64,000 bases of DNA from Inia geoffrensis (Eukaryota > Chordata > Mammalia > Artiodactyla > Iniidae), in contig CM070909.1 in NCBI GenBank assembly GCA_036417435.1, positions 11,068,597-11,132,596 of the forward strand, written 5' to 3'. A model generated the notes under the pieces. That model did no database searches. It saw only the letters and a list, made by a program, of their open reading frames with translations, and was not told the origin of the DNA. The position numbers and the translations under genes were made by a program. Within the stretch, counting starts at the first letter, position 1. Each line of letters opens with the position of its first letter. Below, piece after piece: positions 11,543-25,000 of this stretch.

Positions 11543-14500
11543 CTGAAAGGAAAACAAGAGAAACTGTCTCGTCTCCTAACAAACCTTAACAAAGGAAGCC
11601 TATAAGTCTTTAACCTACTTCTCACTGCTGTGTCCCATATGCTTCCCAGAGAATACTGTTCTTTCTCATCCTCCTAATGCTAAGTCTCTTAATATCATCT
11701 TCTCAACAGGACCCTTTTTATAAAAGGAATGACTAAATATTTCTTAAACTACAATCAGTATGACAGAACAGTTTTTTTTCCATTAGATTACCAAAAACTC
11801 CTCAGTGTTTTCATCTTACATGTTATTAATTTGCATCATTCCAAACCATTGCTATAACTTATCTACTAGTATGAGCTACATTACAGCAAGGAAAATAAGA
11901 AGGTATGGAATAATACGATTCATACTAATTTCAGATAATGTAATTAGATGGTTCCTTCCTTTAATCCAGGTCATTTCCCCCCTTTATTACTTAGCTTCTC
12001 CAGGAAATTGCCTTAATCGAGATAGAAGTACTTACCACCTTTAATCTGTCTTTGCTTCAATCCAGTTTCTAGAGAATTTACAACATAGCCTGTTTTCAAA
12101 CACTCTTCATCAAGTCTCATTCCTACCCAAGAACCTACAGTGATTTACCACTGCTCACCATATAAAGTCAACATCCCACCCCCTAGCTTCTTAGCACATA
12201 GTTCTTGCCTAACTGAAGCCCTCTCCTCCTGACAAGTCAGTGTCTTGCTATGCCCTACATGTGGTTACTAACACCCAACTCTGTCTTTGCTCATGCTCTG
12301 CCCAATTCCTTGAATATCCTCTCCATGGTTATCCTTTCCTACAGGTTTAAGTCTCAATTCCTTTCCTTATAAACCTCAGCATGCACTGTGTTTCCTACAC
12401 TCTTTAATGTTGTACGATGAGACTTTGTATAAGATGCTACTTTAATAATACTGCTAACGTTTTACCAAGAACTTACTTATTATAAAAGGCATGGTAGGGA
12501 AACTTAACATGCATTATTTCATTGTAGCCTCACAATAATTTTGAGGTCGGGTTATCATTATACCTATTGTAAGATAACTAAACAATGCACAGTAAAGTAG
12601 TAGGAGTAGGACTGAACGTGTGTCTTTTTGACTCTATGAGATGAATCTGAGCTTTTAACCATTCTACTTATTGCCTCAAACTTCATGTTGATTTTCATGT
12701 TGTTTCTGATATCCTTCTTCAAGACCAGGTACTTTATCAGTTAAATTTCTCTCCCCAGTATCAAGGACAGCCTTTTATACACATAAAGCCTATGAGAAAT
12801 ATTTGTCAACAACTTCATTCTAGTGTATCCAGCCAGTATCACTATACTGTGTGTATGCGTGTGTATATACACATAAAAATATATATCAACAGTTATGATA
12901 TTTAACATTTTTAACATGCTTGATGCTGTAACTGTTTAATGTTGGGAAACCCAGGTGCTGGAAATTTACCCTTTCAGTGCTGAAAAATTTACAAAATAGC
13001 AACAATTTTAGTAGAAATGTATATTAATATATTAACTCCTGTCTTCTTAAAAATAATTTAACCTTTTCTTATGTTCTATAACAACTTTTTGTACTTCATT
13101 GGTTAAAAAATTTTCTGAGTGTAATTTTTAATTTTTCCATTTTCTACCTCTACGTTAGTTCACCAACTGTCCCTTTCTGCTGACAATTAGATATCCTCCT
13201 TCTCCTGCCTCATTTCTTCTCGCCCCCACTTTTGGTTGGCTTCCAACATGCTTAGAACTGGGAAAACAGATAATCAATATGTTTTTAAGTTAAATAATAA
13301 ATAGGAACCAGTGAGTAACTGTAGTGCAATGGATTTTATGACAACTATATTAGAACTGAAGCCAGTAGTCTCTAACTGAGGCTGACATTTAAATAGATAA
13401 AACACTACTGTATTTGCATTGGATTTGGTCTATTTTAAAAGCTTCCAGAAGAACTAAGCTTTAACAACATTAGCGAACTTAAATTTCTAATATAGTACTC
13501 AGTGGTTGCCTCAATATTTTGTGTGTGTGTATGTATACACACATACATATGGTATACATATATGTGTACATCGTATATGTGAGCAGATGTGTTTTACTGC
13601 AGAGGTTTGGTTTAGGGTTGTACATTAGCACATAAAGGACAGCTGAGGGTCATCTGAGCCACTTTGAAAGGAGCACGACTGATGAAGAGCAAAAAAAGCT
13701 TTTAAAAACCATTTACATGGTGTGTGTGCAGCTACTGGGTCTCTTCATGATTCTCCTTCTTTGGAGATGCTGTAGGATGCTGGTAGGAGGAATTTCAGGA
13801 TATGGAGGTGCCCCTGTTGGTATGGAAAGAATGAGAGTAGTAAGAGAACTTAAGGGTCCTCAGAATATAAAGTATAACTAACACTACTCTCCATCTACCT
13901 GGGCTAATTACCTGCAAAAGTAGAGCCATAGAAAAAATAATAGATATAATATAATTACTCCCTGGTGATCAAGTAAGGATATAGCTTAGAGAATTTTGGA
14001 AAAACATAGATGGGGGTGGGTACTGATAACTTAGCAGAACGTTGAGTCTTTAGGAAAGTAACAAAATAAAGCAAAGTGAGAAATAAGATAATCTGCCCTC
14101 TACTTCCCAAACATGAGAAGGTGCTATAGTTTCTCCATCAAGTGGATTAATAAATCTAAACACAATATTTTTATGTTTATGCAAGATCATCCTTGGAATC
14201 ATCCTTGGATTTTAAAACATCCCATGGAATTGGTAAAGTCTTGAGGGAAAGAAAGAGAAAGAAAGCAAAAGAAAGTTAAAAACAGAAGAGGGAAGGAGAG
14301 AGAGAAGAAGGGAATCAAGACATTACAAGACTATCTCAAAAATCAGGATTCTTTATCAACTCAGTTCAAACTTCAGAGATTGTACCGAAACCCCTTCTCA
14401 TAGCAAATATCATCCACCACCCAAATAAACATCCTTGTATATTTTTGTATAGGTGCACACTACTTTGGGGATCCTCCTTACCTAGAGTCACCATCTCGTA

Positions 14501-17500
14501 CAGCAGTATCCCAAAAGACCAGCTGTAAAAGAAATAAGGCCATGGATTTAATTTCTATTTCTGCCTTTCGTAAAGACAGCTCACTTAAGTACCAGAGGCC
14601 TTCAGTAAGAACCACATTACAAAGGCAATGAAAGGGAATCAAGGGTGACTGATACAATAAGCAATGAGGTAGTGCCATTAGAAAGCATTTCTGTCCAATC
14701 CCCTTAGAATCTAATCTATTTGAGTACTGAATTTATGTCTCCTTTTTTCTATATTACACATTAATAGATATTTACCATTATTTGCTAAATTGTGAGTGTT
14801 TGTGCAAACATATTCACCCAAACATACAGAAATTCCCCTCTGTATCTTCTTCATCCTTTCCATTTCTCCCTGCTGAAATTCTAGCCTTTATTCTTAGCTC
14901 AAGGCCAAGCAAGTTTTATCCTTTATCTACTATTTCCTCAGTAGATCTAATTGCCCAAACCTAGGAAAAATATTAACATAACAAGTTTTATACATAATTG
15001 GAGTAAGCATTTGCCTAAGCAATATGATTCAAGAGATGTATATTTCACTATTCTATAATATCATCATTAAATGAGCAATATTTCCCAGTTAAGCTCTCAA
15101 AGCTCCCAGACCTCTATTCAAAAGGAGATGTCAGCGAAACAGCAATGAAATAAAAAAGCAGTCTTCTGGGGACTTCCCTGGAGGCCCAGTGGTTAAGACT
15201 CTGCACTTCCACTGCAGAGGGGCATGGTTCGATCCCTGGTCGGGGAACTAAGCTCCCACATGCCGCACGGCACAGCCAAAAAATAAATAAATAAAATTAA
15301 AAAGCAGTCTCTTAATGACTCACCACATCAACTGATGTTCTAAATTTCCCCCTCAACTCATAACATTCATGGCTAGTAAGATATTCTATATTATGTTTAT
15401 GTGCTCCTCCGAGCAGTTGAATTATATGGCTACCAAAAGTCAATGGCAGTTCTCTACAGTCCTGTTTATGCCAATCCTACATGTAACTGTAATTATGTAA
15501 TCAATTAAATATTATGTAAGCTGATTAAATATACATGCCAAAAGCATTAGCTCCCTGAAAACTAGATTGAATGCTCTGAAAATATTCTATAAAACCAAGC
15601 TGCTAAACAGAAAGCATTGTCAAATTGCGTGGGTGAGACAACTGTAGAAAACTGGGAAAAAATTAACAATAAATGTCTGTAGTCAAATTGCGTCACAATC
15701 GTTTTCAAGTTTTCCACTCTATTTAGAGTCATCCCAAACTGAAACTCAAACATAATTCATATGAGTTCATTAATTCATGCTATTTATACAAGAAACACAA
15801 CACGTAACTTCATTTAGCATAGCAGGTCTATCCCCTTGGCCCTCCTCCAAAAGATTGATAATTAAATATCTATTTATATGTTTTAAGTTAAAATAAATTG
15901 AGCATACACACACACATATGTACTTATTTTAATAAGTCCTAGTTTAACTAAACTTTTGATTAAGCGGACCTACCTCTTTCAGATAAAACTAGATAAACAG
16001 ATAAAACTCCACCAGATTAAGTCCTCAGATACTAGCATGAATAATCTATTCATTTTTTTCTCTCCTAATTAAGGTTTCTAATCTAACACAGAGGGAGTAC
16101 TTCAAAAGGCACTAAAAAGGATTGCCAAGTATGAGCTCTGCCACATAACACACATTTTTGCCTGAGAGTCTGACTTCTCAGTAGAGATTTCATGTGGAGA
16201 CATAACCGACAATAGACCCAGTCATGTTCATGAGCTGGAGGACACCGGAGTCAAGAAAGGAAGAAATCCACAGGGCAGGAACAAATCGTACATGTCTCCT
16301 TTGATGCCAGCTGGTCTCAGCAGAAGCCGTTCTGGGGCGAGCCACTTGAGAGGTACGATGCGAGTAGACGAGATAGCCCCTCGGGAGTGGACTTCATAAG
16401 CCAGGCCCAGTCCGCAGAGCTTAGCAGTGAGATCACACTGGATCAGGATATTCCTGGCTGCCACATCCCCATGGAACAGATGCTTATCCTGGAGAAATTC
16501 CTGTCAACATGAGATCAAAGATGCATCAGCTCTCTGAGGTCATGGCTTAGGTCACAGATAAAGAGAAACAAATCCTTGAAAAGAAAAGTATATTTTCTAC
16601 TCTGAACAAGCCTCATTAATAATGACGTATCGGGCTTCCCTGGTGGCACAGTGGTTGAGGGTCCACCTGCCGATGCAGGGGACGTGGGTTCGTGCCCCGG
16701 TCCGGGAGGATCCCACATGCCACGGAGCGGCTGGGCCCGTGAGCCATGGCCGCTGGGCCTGCGCGTCCGGAGCCTGTGCTCTGCAACGCGAGAGGCCACA
16801 GTGGTGAGAGGCACGCGTACCGCAAATAATAATAATAATAATAATAATGACATATTGCTTCCAAGTATTTATTAATTTTTAAATTAATTTTTATTTATTT
16901 ATTTTTGGCTGTGTTGGATCTTTGTTGCTACACACGGACTTTCTCTAGTTGCAGCGAGCAGGGGCTTATTGTGGTGGCTTCTCTTGTTGCAGAGCACGGG
17001 ATCTAGGCACGCGGGCTTCAGTAGTTGTGGCACGCGGGCTCAGTAGTTGTGGCTCTTGCGGCATGTGGGCTTAGTTGCTCCACAGCATGTGGGTTCTTCC
17101 TGGACCAGGGATGGAACCTGTGTCCCCTGCATTGGCAGGCAGATTCCTAACCACTGCGCCACCAGGGAAGTCCGGCTTCCAAGTATTTATAATGAATCAG
17201 ACATGTTTGCATTGTGTTCAAGATTAGCAAACTGATACCAATACTTCATTCTTTTTAAAAAATTAAAAGATTTTAGTTTTTTAAGAGTTGTTTTAGGTTG
17301 ACAGCAAAATTGAGTGGAAAATCCAGAGCACTCCACATCCATCCCTTCCCTCCCACTTCATAGTTTCCTCTATTATTAACAACTAGCATCAGTGTGATAC
17401 ATTTGTTACAACTGATGAACTGATAGTGATACACTATTTTCAACTGAAGTCCAGAGTTTACTTCAGGGTTCACTTTTCACATTGTACATTCTCTGGGGTT

Positions 17501-18966
17501 TGACAAATGATTTACACATTTTGGATACATTGATATACCCTTATATTTTTGAAGACACATTTATTAGTAAATACACTAGCTTTGCTTTAAAACAAACAAA
17601 TAAAGCTTAGCAAACTGAGCAAATAATCCAAATAACATTTGTACTGGGTTTGGAAATTATAATCTCCTACTCTGACCCTGACTCTGGCCTGATTTTCCTC
17701 TCAGATAGGACCCAGCTAGACAAGGGGAAGGAGAGTAGGTTTCAAGTTTCTAGCAGCAGTCTCCCAAACAGGGTAATATATACATAGCAAAATTGAGTGT
17801 CATAATAATAAATTTATATACAGTTTTACATCATCTCATTTTGTCCCTAAAATAACTAGATGAGGTGAGTTAGGGAAGTAACTTTCAGATAAATCTAAAT
17901 GATTATATAAGGTCACACTGGTACTAAGTGGTAGTGACCAGAACCCAGTATTCTAATTCATAGGAAGCACTACAAATTTTACTAATACTTTTCAGGCCAG
18001 GCTGCATATCAGAATTGCCTGAGAGATTTATAAATTCATAAGGTTTTCTCTCCGGATTTACTTGACCAAAATCTAGGAAGAGGGACCTGATAATCTATAT
18101 TTTTAAGAAGTATCAAAATGATTATAGCACAGCCAAGAAGACATTTGAGAACCACTGCACCTGAATGACACTGATGTGTTGAAATTATTTCCCCCAACAT
18201 CAAGTTGTTCAAGGCATACAGAGATGCTGAAAAACTATACATGACTGAAGCACTAGAGACTGAGGTCTATGATTACTAAACAAGAATGGTGTGAAAAAAT
18301 AAAAGGTGAAGGTGGTAATTTCCAGTCATTGATGGTGAAGCAAACAGTGACTAGCAGGGACTTTTTTGTTTTTTTGTTTTTTGGGTTTTTGTCTCAGGTG
18401 AGGTCTCAGAACAAAGGTATTATACTGTAATGAGAAGAATTGAAGAATATACTGATCTTGAGATTGTTAAAAGTTAGAAAAAATAGTATGATATTGTCTT
18501 ATAACTGGTAATCTTGGACTCTGAGGAATGCTCCAGTGTGATCACTGCATCTCTATGGGGCACCCCTGCAATTATGGTTTAGAATACAAGGTAAGCTCTG
18601 TCCTGATACCCTAACTTTTTATTGAAGTATAGTTGATTTACAGTGTTGTGTTAGTTTCAGATGTACAGCAAAGTGATTCCGATATATACGTATATATATG
18701 TACATATATATATACACACATATACACATATATTTTTTTTTCAGATTTTTTTCCATTATAGTTTATTACAAGATATTGAATATAGTTCCCTGTGGTATAC
18801 AGTAGGTCCTTGTTGTTTATGTTTTATATATAGTAGTGTGTATCTGTTAATCCCAAACTCCTCACTTATCCCTCCTCTCCCCTTTCCCCTCTGGTAATCA
18901 TAAGTTTGTTCTCAATGCTGTGAGTCTATTTCTGTTTTTTAAATAGCTCATTTGTCCTGATACCCT

Positions 18967-19000
<34 letters not shown>

Positions 19001-22000
19001 GGTACGCGGACCTCTCACTGCTGTGGCCTCTCCCGTTGCAGAGCACAGGCTCCGGACACGCAGGCTCAGTGGCCATGGTTCACGGGCCCAGCCACTCCGT
19101 GGCATGTGGGATCTTCTTGGACCGGGGCATGAACCCACGTCCCCTGCATTGGCAGGCGGACTCTCAACCACCGCGCCACCAGGGAAGCCCCTGATACCCT
19201 AACTTTATCAAGGAAATATACCAACTAGGCCATCCAAACACCACAGTTAACATTTATTTGTATGATGTGCTCTCTCCCTCGCTCCATGAGAACTTCAACT
19301 AACTTTTTCTCACTTCATCACCTCTTTTTTCCTAAGCTTGCTCTGATTCCATTTATATCCCTTGTATATTTCATACCTCAAGGTGGCAAGATATATCAAA
19401 TACTAAAATAGTAGCTTCACAGAGCCCTGATTTTCCATAACTAATTGTAAACACAAATATCTAAATAATTTCATAGGAATAGTCATCTAAATTTCCTGAG
19501 TAATTCTGGTAAAAGTAACTTTTTTTTTTTCTTAAACCTTGAGTTCTTTCTCTTCCCTGTTTATTTAGCTTAGTTTAAAATAAAGAAATGCTCTCACCTT
19601 TGCCCCTTCTTTCTTATTCCTCCTCTTCCACTTGTTCCTTGTTCTTTTTAAAGTATCTGTAACTCCTATCACATGCAGTATCGAAGCAAATCTGTGAGCT
19701 AACATGTTCTGAGCTAGTATTTCTTGTTTTCCAGGCATAAATTATAAGCTCCTTCTGGTTCTGTAGCCTTTCACCCATTCAGTTTCTATTCCCATTTCTT
19801 CTCCCAACTTGCTTCCCCTTTCCCCTTTTACATCTGTTAACATTAGTATATATCTGGAAGTATGTGGTCATACAGCTCTTGGCCCTGGTTTTTTACCCTT
19901 AAGACTGAGAAACCTTTTAAAACCCTTCCTGTTCCTTCTTTTTTTTAAAAAAAATAAATAAATTTATTTATTTTATTTATTTATTTTTGGCTGCGTTGGG
20001 TCTTCATTGTTGCGCCTGGGCTTTCTCTAGTTGCTGCAACCGGGGGCTACTCTTCATCGTGATGCACAGGCCTCTCATCGCGGTGGTGTCTCCTGTTGCG
20101 GAGCAGAGGCTCAAGGCACACGGGCTTCAGTAGTTGTGGCATGCAGGCTCAGTAGATGTGGCTTATGGGCTCTAGAGCACAGACTCAGTAATTGTGGCGC
20201 ACAGGCTTAGTTGCTCCGTGGCATGTGGGATCTTCCCAGGGCTCGAACCTGTGTCCTTTGCATTGGCAAGCGGATTCCCAACCACTGCGCCACCAGGGAG
20301 GCCCCCCTGTTCCTTCTAAAAACCCTAAATTGGGACTTTCCTGGTGGCACAGTGGTTGAGACTCTGTGCTCCCAATGCAGGGGGCCTGGGTTTGATCCCT
20401 AGTCCGGGAACTAGATCCCACATACATGCTGCAACTAAGAGTTCGCATGCCACAACTAAGGAGCTGGCGAGCTGCAACTAAGGAGCCCACCTGCTGCAAT
20501 GAAGAAGCCCAGGGCTTCCCTGGTGGCGCAGTGGTTGAGAATCTGCCTGCTAATGCAGGGGACATGTGTTCGAGCCCTGGTCTGGGAGGATCCCACATGC
20601 CGTGGAGCAACTAGGCCCGTGAGCCACAACTACTGAGTCTGCGCGTCTGGTGTCTGTGCTCCGCAACAAGAAAGGCCGCGATAGTGAGAGGCCCCCCGCA
20701 CCGCGATGAAGAGTGGCCCCCGCTTGCCGCAACTAGAGAAAGCCCTCGCACAGAAACTAAGACACAACACAGCAAAAATAAATTAATTAATTAATAAACT
20801 CCTACCCCCAACATCATCTTTTAAAAAAAAAAAAAAAAAAAGAAGTCCACGTAATGCAACTAAGAAGCCAGTGAGCTAAAACTAAGGAGCCCGCCTGCCA
20901 CAACTAAGACCCGATGCAACCAAATAAATAAATATTAACAAAACACTTTAAACTGACTACTTTCTTCCTAGAATTACCAATCCTGAATTATATTATCTAA
21001 ATAATTTCATGAAAGAATTGAAAACAATTTATTGGTGCTTGAGTTTCCGTCCCCTAATTTCCACCTGATTTCCTTTATAATATATACCCCATTTGAGAGC
21101 ATAACTGAGAAATATGACATTAAATACCAAGCTAACAAGAAAAATCACTGCCATCTGCTGTCATTTCTCCAAGCCTTACCACAGCCAAAAGGACCTGCTT
21201 CCCTATGTGATATATTTGTTTTTCTGTGAGGTCATATGGAAGGCCATCCATGGTCATCACATCCTAAATAGATAGAGAAAAAAGCAGTACATCAAAATGA
21301 CATGAACAGATCTGAAAGAAAAACTAGGGGCAGTGATATTCTTAAATGCAGTTATCAAAGCTAAGGAAAATACACAAAAATATAAGGACTATAACACTGA
21401 AGGACAGATGATATGAGGGATTCTCAGATATGCAGAGAAGTACCATGACTTATTGGACCAGGAAAACAGTAAAGAATGTAGATGAATAGCAGAATGAAGG
21501 AAGAACAGAATAGCAGGTAAGAAAGAGAAATATATATAAGACTATCTATTGGGTAAAGCAGCAATTTTCCTAGGGCAGAACATGTGAGTGTGTTTGTATG
21601 TGTGTGTGTGTGTGTGTGTGTTAACTCAACACATCTCGACTGAATGCCTACTATGTGCCAGATTCCATCTTAGGAACTCAGAAAACAAAAGTGAGTGAAA
21701 TAAATGTGTCTACTGCCTTGTGGAGCTTATACCGTGGCAAACACATGTGAATCAAAATAAAATAATCATACATAAATACATGGTTACATATCTATAAGTG
21801 CCATGAAAGAAATGTAAAAGAGATCATATGATGGTGGAGGAAAGAGAGCTCATTCAGTTGGAGAAGCAAGGAAAGCTCTTGACGAGATCCGAAGAGTGAG
21901 TGGCCATTGACCCTACAAAGAAGGGAAAGGGAGAAGTCTGGTGTAATGAGAAAAGCATGTGAAAGCAATCTGAAATAGAGAGGCATGCAGTCTGAAAAAT

Positions 22001-25000
22001 AAAAAGAAACAAGTGAGGTTAGGGCACCAACCAAGTGACAGATGGATAACCTCGTAAAAAGTTTAAAATCTCACGATGTGCACATTGTCCTATTTGCATC
22101 ACTGGATGGAAGAAGTCAACAAGGTCTCTTTTTCATACACATTTAGTAATACAATGGTCAGCCTACCTAGGAGGCTTGATTAATATTGAATTTTGTTCAG
22201 CAGCAAGTGACGAGCTAACTAGGAAAACATGGAGCACTTCAAAAAGAGGAGTAGATAGAGAAGTGGTGAAATTGTAAGGAATAGGACTTGCACTTTAGCC
22301 TGGAAATTTCTGAACATTTAAATTTTTCAAAATATGAATTGGAGATATATAAACTTGCAGGCTGAAATTCTCCTTAACTCAGCCTCGGCACACTAGGGTG
22401 ATGTTGCAGAATGGAAAATATACTTGACACTAACAACAAAATTATTACTAACAGTAGTTAGGTTGTTATGCAATTATCATTAAAACAGCTACCATTTTGA
22501 GTACTTATCATGTTCCAATCACTGTTTTTACAGACGTAATTTCCTTGAATTTTAATAAGTATTTATTATTACTCCCACTTTACAGATTCCGAAAACTCAG
22601 ACTCAGAGAGGTGATTGGCCCAAAGTCACATAGCTTGTAGGAGATGGAGCCCAAAGTCCATTCTCTCAATCTGCACTGCCCAATATGGTAGCCATTACGC
22701 ACATATGCCTATTTAAACATATATTATTTAAAATTAAATAAATTTGAAAATTCAGTTTCTTAATCATATCAGCCTCATTTCAAGGGTTCTGTAGCCACAT
22801 GTGATTAGTGGCTACCATATTGGACAGAGCAGATATTCCATCATCACTAAAAATTCTATTGGTTGGTGATAATCACTCTGTTATGCTGTTATAATGTCTC
22901 TCTAATTGGTCATTTGTCAGGCTAATTGACAGGTGAACAGCTAATAAGCCAGGTCAAGCCTTTCCTTCCCAACACCTCTACCCTACCACTTACCTGGCGA
23001 CAGGTCCAGAGAAAGCTGAGCAGGTCCCCCTGGGCCACATCCTCCAACACCATATAGAGTGGCAGCCCTTCTGTGCAGCAGCCTTCCAGCTGTACCAGGT
23101 TCCTGTGCTTCCCCAGGTACTGATAGAACTGGATTTGCCCTAAGAACTCCTGCACCTCTTGGAGCCCAGCTGGTTCTGTGGAGGACAGAAGAACCACGGG
23201 GAGTGAGCAGTCAGAGTATCACCAATAAAATGGGGGTTCAGGTCAGGAAGCAACCTCAGATGATAAATTTCAAGGCTCCAAAGGGGAGTGAGTGTAGACA
23301 AAAGGTAAAAAGAAAGAGAATCAATTAGAAGATGATCTTCAATGTCGCTGATCTTTTGTCAAAGGTAACAGAGACCCGTAGGTCTTTAGAACTGGATGGG
23401 CTTTCCTCTGCCTAATAGACAAGTGTTCTGTTCACATTAACATATTATCACACATTAACATATGACCACTTCTAGACCTTTGGATTAATGTTCTTGCTAA
23501 TCCTATCCTTGTTCTGTTTTATGTATCCATCATTACTGGTCCATGTCAATGAGTACCAGCAAAAAGAAGAAAAATGCAGTAACTGGAAAAGATACCAAAA
23601 CAGTGAAGAAAAATGAAGAAACAACCACAAAATCCTCATTCAAGTAATATCTCATATGGAAAAATCAGTTTTAACAGCCTTGATAGGCAAGGTTGAGCTA
23701 GGGAAAGACCCAGAGAAGAACCTTTCTGTTGCGGGTTTTTACTTTCTATCCCCTTCTTATTCTGTGCCCAGCTGTGACCACAACTATCTGTTGATTAACG
23801 TCTTAATGTCTGCAAAGCCTGTTAGCATTCACTGTTGAGGGCTCACAGTAAAAAAAAAGTTAACAGAGGAAAGGACGTCCAACACTTCTCCTTTTACCTT
23901 TTAAAGCCTTGAGGACAACACTCTTGGGCTCATCAGGGTCCCCAGTATATATCTTGGTTCGGTAGATGGTCCCAAAACTACCATTGTGGATTTGCTCCAG
24001 AACTTCAGAGAGGTGCTCCCGGGGCACCTGCAGCTTAGCCAGGGCATGTGTGGAAGTTCGTAGAAGGCTTTCCACCGATGTCTCCTTAAGTGGTACAGAC
24101 ACACTTCCTTCAGGTCTTGCTGCTTCCCAGCTTAGGCCCCTAGACGGAGGCACGTGGGCAACACCTAAAACAAAGAGGTGGCACCAACAAGCTTTTTCCT
24201 GGCCTAGGGACCCCAAGAAAGCAGAAACTGGAGCAAGCCAGCAAGGAGTCCCTTCAGCAATTTTCTCTCTGGCCAATGTGAGGATACCTTCTGATGCTTC
24301 TCAATGAACCAGCATCAATACAAACCTTGTAGAATTTATGTACTAATCCCATTACTTCTAAGACAACGGGAGATGGACCTCTGAAAATGGGTAATGACAT
24401 TTCATTTCAGTGTTCCTCAGGATTACAGTTCAGTATGAGTATAGTATGAAGACAATTAAGGAAGTTACTGAATAGGTATTCGAACCATAGACACCTAAAT
24501 GTGGTGGTAACTGCCAGTGGAGACCATCATTAAAGTCAATCAAACGGCTTCCCGAGGTGGAGGGTAGGTATGGATAACTACTCAACTCTAAGCTAAAGTT
24601 ATTGCTCCCTCAAGTTGTCCCCAAAATCAAATTATTCCATATTTCCAAGAGTCTCAATCAAAAAATTCTTTCAGTGCTTTCCCCTTTTCTAAACCAGCTT
24701 TTCTCCATTAGAGAAGAGAGATTCATTCTTTTCATTAAATCTTTATTCATTCATTAATTCATCCAGTTATTCAACAAATATCACCTCCTCCGTGCCAGGC
24801 ACTGTTCTAGGTGATAGGAAGAGGTAAAGTCCAGATTCTCATGAAGATGACCATCTAGTGGTAGGAGAGAGGAAGCAGATAATAATATACTAGGTAAGGA
24901 GTGTTATGGAGGAAAAGAGAGGAAGAGGGAGCATCAGTTATGCAATTTTATGTTTGAAGGTCAGGAAAACGTCTTTCTGAGAAGATGATGACTTTTGAGA

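Noticed and set aside
15163..15296. tRNA-like box A/B sequences (for example ggttcgatccctggtc)
   Set aside because: They belong to tRNA-derived SINEs; no foldable, intact tRNA gene is present.
23549..23647. Lys-rich 32-codon ORF on the plus strand in STYK1 intron 3
   Set aside because: Too short and of low complexity, with no splice or family support.
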